Positions 61,224 to 64,000 of a stretch of DNA of 64,000 nucleotides are shown here, in pieces. Position 1 is the first letter of the stretch, and every line of letters starts with the position of its first letter. The stretch comes from Streptococcus sp. LYSM12 (GTDB taxonomy: Bacteria > Bacillota > Bacilli > Lactobacillales > Streptococcaceae): positions 62,001 through 126,000 of the forward strand of contig NZ_SPOZ01000003.1 of NCBI RefSeq assembly GCF_004569635.1, given 5' to 3'. A program made the translations under genes and the position numbers. The notes below the pieces were generated by a model. It did no database searches, was not told the origin of the DNA, and saw nothing but the letters and a program-made list of their open reading frames with translations.

Positions 61224-61457
61224 ATGAGTAAAAAAGATAAAAAAATTGAAATTCAACTAGAAGAGGGCAGTGTACAAGTCAATGGAGAGAAGTTTCCAGG
61301 CTACACTCTAACTATTGGAAAAAAGGTTATTGGTGAGATTGCAGAACTAGCAGAGAATCATTTTGCCGTCATGAAAAATGGAAATACAGAGAGCTTTTAT
61401 AAAAAGCTCGAAAAAGCTGTCGGGAATGTCATTGAAAATTACAATTTGCACCATTAA
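61224..61457 (+). CDS. DUF2969-family small protein
   Basis: 77 aa from ATG 61224 (SD GTGAGG). Charged and soluble, with GYTLTIGKKVIGEIAELA and NTESFYKKLEKAV. Short DUF2969 proteins of unknown function occur next to ilvE/rpsA in streptococci and lactobacilli. No catalytic motif is seen. Confidence 0.75.
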   Translation: MSKKDKKIEIQLEEGSVQVNGEKFPGYTLTIGKKVIGEIAELAENHFAVMKNGNTESFYKKLEKAVGNVIENYNLHH

Positions 61458-61508
61458 TCTCTTGTAATAGTGACTATTTTATGATAGAATAAGGACTGTT
61501 AGTGTTGA

Positions 61509-61589
61509 GGAGAGATAGCGAAGAGGCTAAACGCGGCGGACTGTAAATCCGCTCCTTCGGGTTCGGGGGTTCGAATCCCTCTCTCTCCA
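61509..61589 (+). tRNA. tRNA-Tyr (GTA)
   Basis: 81 nt with a long variable arm. Acceptor GGAGAGA/TCTCTCC, anticodon GTA at 61543-61545, T-loop GTTCGAAT. No encoded CCA. Confidence 0.95.
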
Positions 61590-61713
61590 TTTAGGATATT
61601 AAGAGCCTAAAAAAGTCCGTACGAGAATAGGAAATTGCCCAGTGATGTATCATCACCTAGCGTTTCGTCGGTGTTCAGCTTAAGAGCGGTGAGCATTTCT
61701 GGAGAAAAAATCT

Positions 61714-61785
61714 TGGGGTATAGCCAAGCGGTAAGGCAAGGGACTTTGACTCCCTCATGCGTTGGTTCGAATCCAGCTACCCCAG
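61714..61785 (+). tRNA. tRNA-Gln (TTG)
   Basis: 72 nt. Acceptor TGGGGTA/TACCCCA, anticodon loop CTTTGAC with TTG at 61746-61748, T-loop GTTCGAAT. No encoded CCA. 124 bp after tRNA-Tyr. Confidence 0.95.
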
Positions 61786-61907
61786 TCAAGGTATTAGGAA
61801 CGGTTCCTAATTCGTCAAAGATACTCTTTTGTTAGTCCTTGCGTGTGCCTTAATAAAATATATTTTATGTTGAGTCGAGAGACTTGATTGTCGGAGGTTT
61901 TTTTATA

Positions 61908-63113
61908 ATGAACGAATTTGAAGATTTGTTGAACAGTGTAAGCGAAGTTGCACCTGGTGATGTGGTAACTGCAGAAGTATTGACAGTTGATGCTGGTCAA
62001 GCTAATGTAGCTATTTCTGGAACTGGTGTTGAGGGTGTTTTAACTCTTCGTGAGTTGACAAACGACCGTGAAGCTGACATCAACGAACTTGTTAAAGTTG
62101 GTGAAACGCTTGAATTGCTTGTACTTCGCCAAGTAGTTGGTAAAGATACAGACACTGTTACCTATCTTGTATCTAAAAAACGTTTAGAGGCACGCAAAGC
62201 ATGGGACAAACTTGTTGGACGTGAAGATGAAGTCGTTACTGTTAAGGCAACTCGTGCAGTAAAAGGTGGACTTTCAGTTGAATTTGAAGGTTTGCGTGGA
62301 TTCATCCCAGCTTCAATGATTGATACTCGCTTTACTCGTAATACTGAACGTTTTGTAGGCCAAGAGTTTGAAGCGAAAATCAAAGAAGTTGACCCAGCAG
62401 AAAACCGCTTCATCTTGTCACGTCGTGACGTAGTAGAAGAAGTGGCTGCTGCTGCTCGTCAAGAAGTATTCAGCAAATTAACTGTTGGTGAAAACGTAAC
62501 AGGTAAAGTTGCGCGAATCACAAGTTTCGGTGCTTTTATTGACCTTGGTGGTGTGGATGGACTTGTTCACTTGACTGAATTGTCACATGAACGCAACGTA
62601 TCACCTAAATCAGTTGTAACAGTTGGTGAAGAAGTTGAAGTGAAAGTTCTTGCGATTGACGAAGAAGAAGGTCGTGTGTCCCTTTCATTGAAAGCTACAA
62701 CGCCTGGACCATGGGATGGTGTTGAGCAAAAATTAGCTACTGGTGACGTAATTGAAGGTAAAGTAAAACGTTTGACTGACTTTGGTGCTTTCGTAGAAGT
62801 ATTGCCAGGTATTGATGGACTTGTACACATCTCACAAATTTCACACAAACGTGTTGAAAATCCAAAAGAAGCACTTACAGTTGGTCAAGATGTAACGGTC
62901 AAAGTTCTTGAAGTAAATGCTGCTGATGAGCGTGTATCCCTTTCTATCAAAGCTTTGGAAGAGCGCCCAGCTCAAGCTGAGGGTGAAGAGAAAGTTGAAA
63001 AACGTGAATCACGTCCACGTCGTCCAAAACGTCAAGAAAAACGTGATTTTGAACTTCCAGAAACTCAAACTGGATTCTCTATGGCTGACCTTTTCGGCGA
63101 TATTGAATTGTAA
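61908..63113 (+). CDS. rpsA: 30S ribosomal protein S1
   Basis: 401 aa from ATG 61908 with a GGAGG SD; an in-frame TTG at 61884 includes the SD. Four S1 RNA-binding domains at about 15-85, 100-170, 188-258 and 275-343; the last two carry ARITSFGAFIDLGGVDGLVH and KRLTDFGAFVEVLPGIDG. The basic tail ends DLFGDIEL. The shorter, four-domain form is usual in Firmicutes. Codon use is strongly biased, as for a highly expressed gene. Confidence 0.95.
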   Translation: MNEFEDLLNSVSEVAPGDVVTAEVLTVDAGQANVAISGTGVEGVLTLRELTNDREADINELVKVGETLELLVLRQVVGKDTDTVTYLVSKKRLEARKAWDKLVGREDEVVTVKATRAVKGGLSVEFEGLRGFIPASMIDTRFTRNTERFVGQEFEAKIKEVDPAENRFILSRRDVVEEVAAAARQEVFSKLTVGENVTGKVARITSFGAFIDLGGVDGLVHLTELSHERNVSPKSVVTVGEEVEVKVLAIDEEEGRVSLSLKATTPGPWDGVEQKLATGDVIEGKVKRLTDFGAFVEVLPGIDGLVHISQISHKRVENPKEALTVGQDVTVKVLEVNAADERVSLSIKALEERPAQAEGEEKVEKRESRPRRPKRQEKRDFELPETQTGFSMADLFGDIEL

Positions 63114-63310
63114 TAGATTGCTACTCTGTCAAAATCAGATTTGAGATTGAGATAAAAAGAGTTGCTCTTAGTAAGTTGTATAGATTTAACAGCTTGTTGT
63201 AGTAGTTGTCTGGTTTGTAAAAGGGTGTTACACCAATAATCTACGAGCCTAGTCAACCAAGAAATAAAGGAGTGAGGAACATCAATTTTTTCGAAATGAC
63301 AGTTGAGTCC
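63114..63310 (-). pseudogene. possible small-ORF remnant
   Basis: Minus-strand reading from about 63310 gives HFEKIDVPHSFISWLTRLV, then a helix-like stretch and stops shortly inside rpsA. The start context GGGAGTGGGACTCAAC is similar to the GGGAGTGGGAAAGAAC seen near 4500. It may be a repeated degenerate ORF of streptococcal genomes; I cannot name it. Confidence 0.25.
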
Positions 63311-63326
63311 CACTCCCTTTCTCTTG

Positions 63327-63398
63327 CCGTCCTTAGTGTAATGGATATCACGTAAGATTCCGGTTCTTGAGATGGGGGTTCGATTCCCTCAGGACGGA
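63327..63398 (+). tRNA. tRNA-Arg (CCG)
   Basis: 72 nt. Acceptor CCGTCCT/AGGACGG, anticodon CCG at 63360-63362 in loop TTCCGGT, T-loop GTTCGATT. No encoded CCA. Confidence 0.93.
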
Positions 63399-63410
63399 TT
63401 GCCTAACAGA

Positions 63411-63451
63411 TAATGAGGTTGGAACAACAGTACCGACCTCATTACTATTTT
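63411..63451 (+). terminator. terminator after tRNA-Arg
   Basis: TAATGAGGT/ACCTCATTA stem then CTATTTTATAAC. A second hairpin with T-run, AATGTTG/CAACATTTTTTTG, lies at 63654-63679. 63452-63653 shows no gene. Confidence 0.75.
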
Positions 63452-63716
63452 ATAACAATCAATACATGACTATGCGACGAAATCGAGGGTAGAACAGAAG
63501 TTCAGCAAGGTGAGCTAAAACTCTGGGAGAGGCTGATTGTTAGAAAGTATATGTTTTTATAGTATGAGTAGTTTGCCTTGTATCAATCGTTAGAGAACTG
63601 CCGATTGAAAGCAGTGTCTGACAATTCACAGGTGGGACTTGTCGGACTTGTAAAATGTTGATACTTCAACATTTTTTTGTTGCAAATGCTAGCTGTGCTG
63701 GCCTTATTTTTTCTCC

Positions 63717-63798
63717 TATAGTCTTTTGGTTTATCTTTTATTATTTCGTTCACTCGCTTTGCCGTACCTTAGTACAGCCTGCAGCTCCTTGCCTAGTA
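63717..63798 (+). repeat. RUP-like repeat truncated by an IS630-family element
   Basis: TATAGTCTTTTGG through CCTTGCCTAG, the left 80 bp of the 107-bp repeat. It ends at the TA of CTAG-TA, where TATAGTCGTTTAGTTTAT begins, the terminus of the IS630 element. Confidence 0.85.
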
Positions 63799-64000
63799 TA
63801 GTCGTTTAGTTTATAAACAGTATTCTAAACTTTCATATACAGACTTTCCAGCTCTGAGTAGATTCCGAACCTTGTTTTTGAGAGTAGCCCAATATTGTTC
63901 AATCGGGTTAAGTTCAGGAGAATAGGGAGGTAATGGAAGAAAATAATGTCCCTTGGCTATGGCAAGCTTATCCAATTTCGCTTTAGGATGGAAGCTGGCA
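63797..64000 (-). mobile_element. IS630-family insertion sequence, 3' end
   Basis: Begins with TATAGTCGTTTAGTTTAT at 63797, almost the same as the RUP-like termini (TATAGTCRTTTMGTTTAT). The element runs out of the window. TA target choice and the DDE transposase place it in the IS630-Tc1/mariner group. Confidence 0.85.
63811..64000 (-). CDS. IS630-family transposase (DDE_3), C-terminal part
   Basis: Partial, about 62 residues, stop TAA at 63813-63811. The reading includes KLAIAKGHYFLPLPPYSPEL followed by NPIEQYWATLKN, in which the Glu of NPIE is the third catalytic acidic residue of IS630 transposases. N-terminal part lies beyond the window. Confidence 0.85.
   Translation of the reverse strand, partial: ASFHPKAKLDKLAIAKGHYFLPLPPYSPELNPIEQYWATLKNKVRNLLRAGKSVYESLEYCL

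Overview
This window reads as chromosome of a low-GC streptococcus, most likely Streptococcus suis or a close relative. The evidence is the gene order (ebsA, ferredoxin, LysM surface protein, cmk, infC, rpmI, rplT), parE and parC next to a divergent plsY, and PyrR-controlled pyr genes. There is also a CpsY-type LysR regulator, lipobox amino-acid binding proteins and a very high density of short intergenic repeats. The species name is inference from sequence reading alone.

Layout. 0-4 kb: a decayed ImmA/IrrE peptidase, ebsA, a ferredoxin, a membrane LysM protein, cmk, and infC-rpmI-rplT behind an attenuated leader. 4-10.3 kb: an ABC-F ATPase (minus strand) with a leader containing a tiny upstream ORF and a terminator, lepA, then a 37-bp tandem array and gene debris. 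10.3-15.9 kb: a two-gene amino-acid ABC transporter (ATPase, and a permease fused to two binding domains), then uvrB. 16-32.7 kb: a surface-polysaccharide region. It holds an MBOAT/AlgJ-like O-acylation pair, an LCP ligase, a membrane UDP-GlcNAc 4,6-dehydratase, an initiating sugar-1-phosphate transferase and an aminotransferase. It continues with two GT2 enzymes, a LicD-family phosphotransferase, a Wzy polymerase, a TarI-like cytidylyltransferase, an SDR and a Wzx flippase.

33-42.3 kb: a NUDIX hydrolase, an orphan amino-acid binding lipoprotein under two ARG boxes, and the glycogen genes in the order glgC-glgD-glgA then a separated glgB. 42.3-52.7 kb: cpsY-like regulator, pyrK-pyrD and pyrF-pyrE (each with a PyrR attenuator), a polytopic glycosyltransferase-like protein, a Gfo/Idh oxidoreductase, ung, a MutX-type NUDIX, pyrC. 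53-64 kb: plsY, parE, parC, ilvE with a CodY-like box, a DUF2969 protein, three tRNAs (Tyr, Gln, Arg), rpsA, and the 3' end of an IS630-family transposase.

The polysaccharide genes fit one pathway: a 4-amino-4,6-dideoxy-GlcNAc-type first sugar, addition of a CDP-activated group by LicD, flipping by Wzx, polymerisation by Wzy, attachment to peptidoglycan by the LCP protein. No Wzd/Wze kinase or phosphatase is present, so it looks more like a teichoic-acid-type or secondary wall polymer than a standard capsule locus.

The non-coding DNA is the most unusual part. One family is a 94-107 bp mobile repeat ending in TATAGTC/GACTATA, at least 14 copies, sharing its terminus with the IS630 element at the right edge; one copy is nested in another, and the IS sits at the same internal TA of a third. 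A second family is a set of modular hairpin repeats at 37.5-38.1, 46.6-46.9 and 53.8-54.7 kb, whose stems change sequence but keep pairing. A third is the 37-bp tandem array after lepA.
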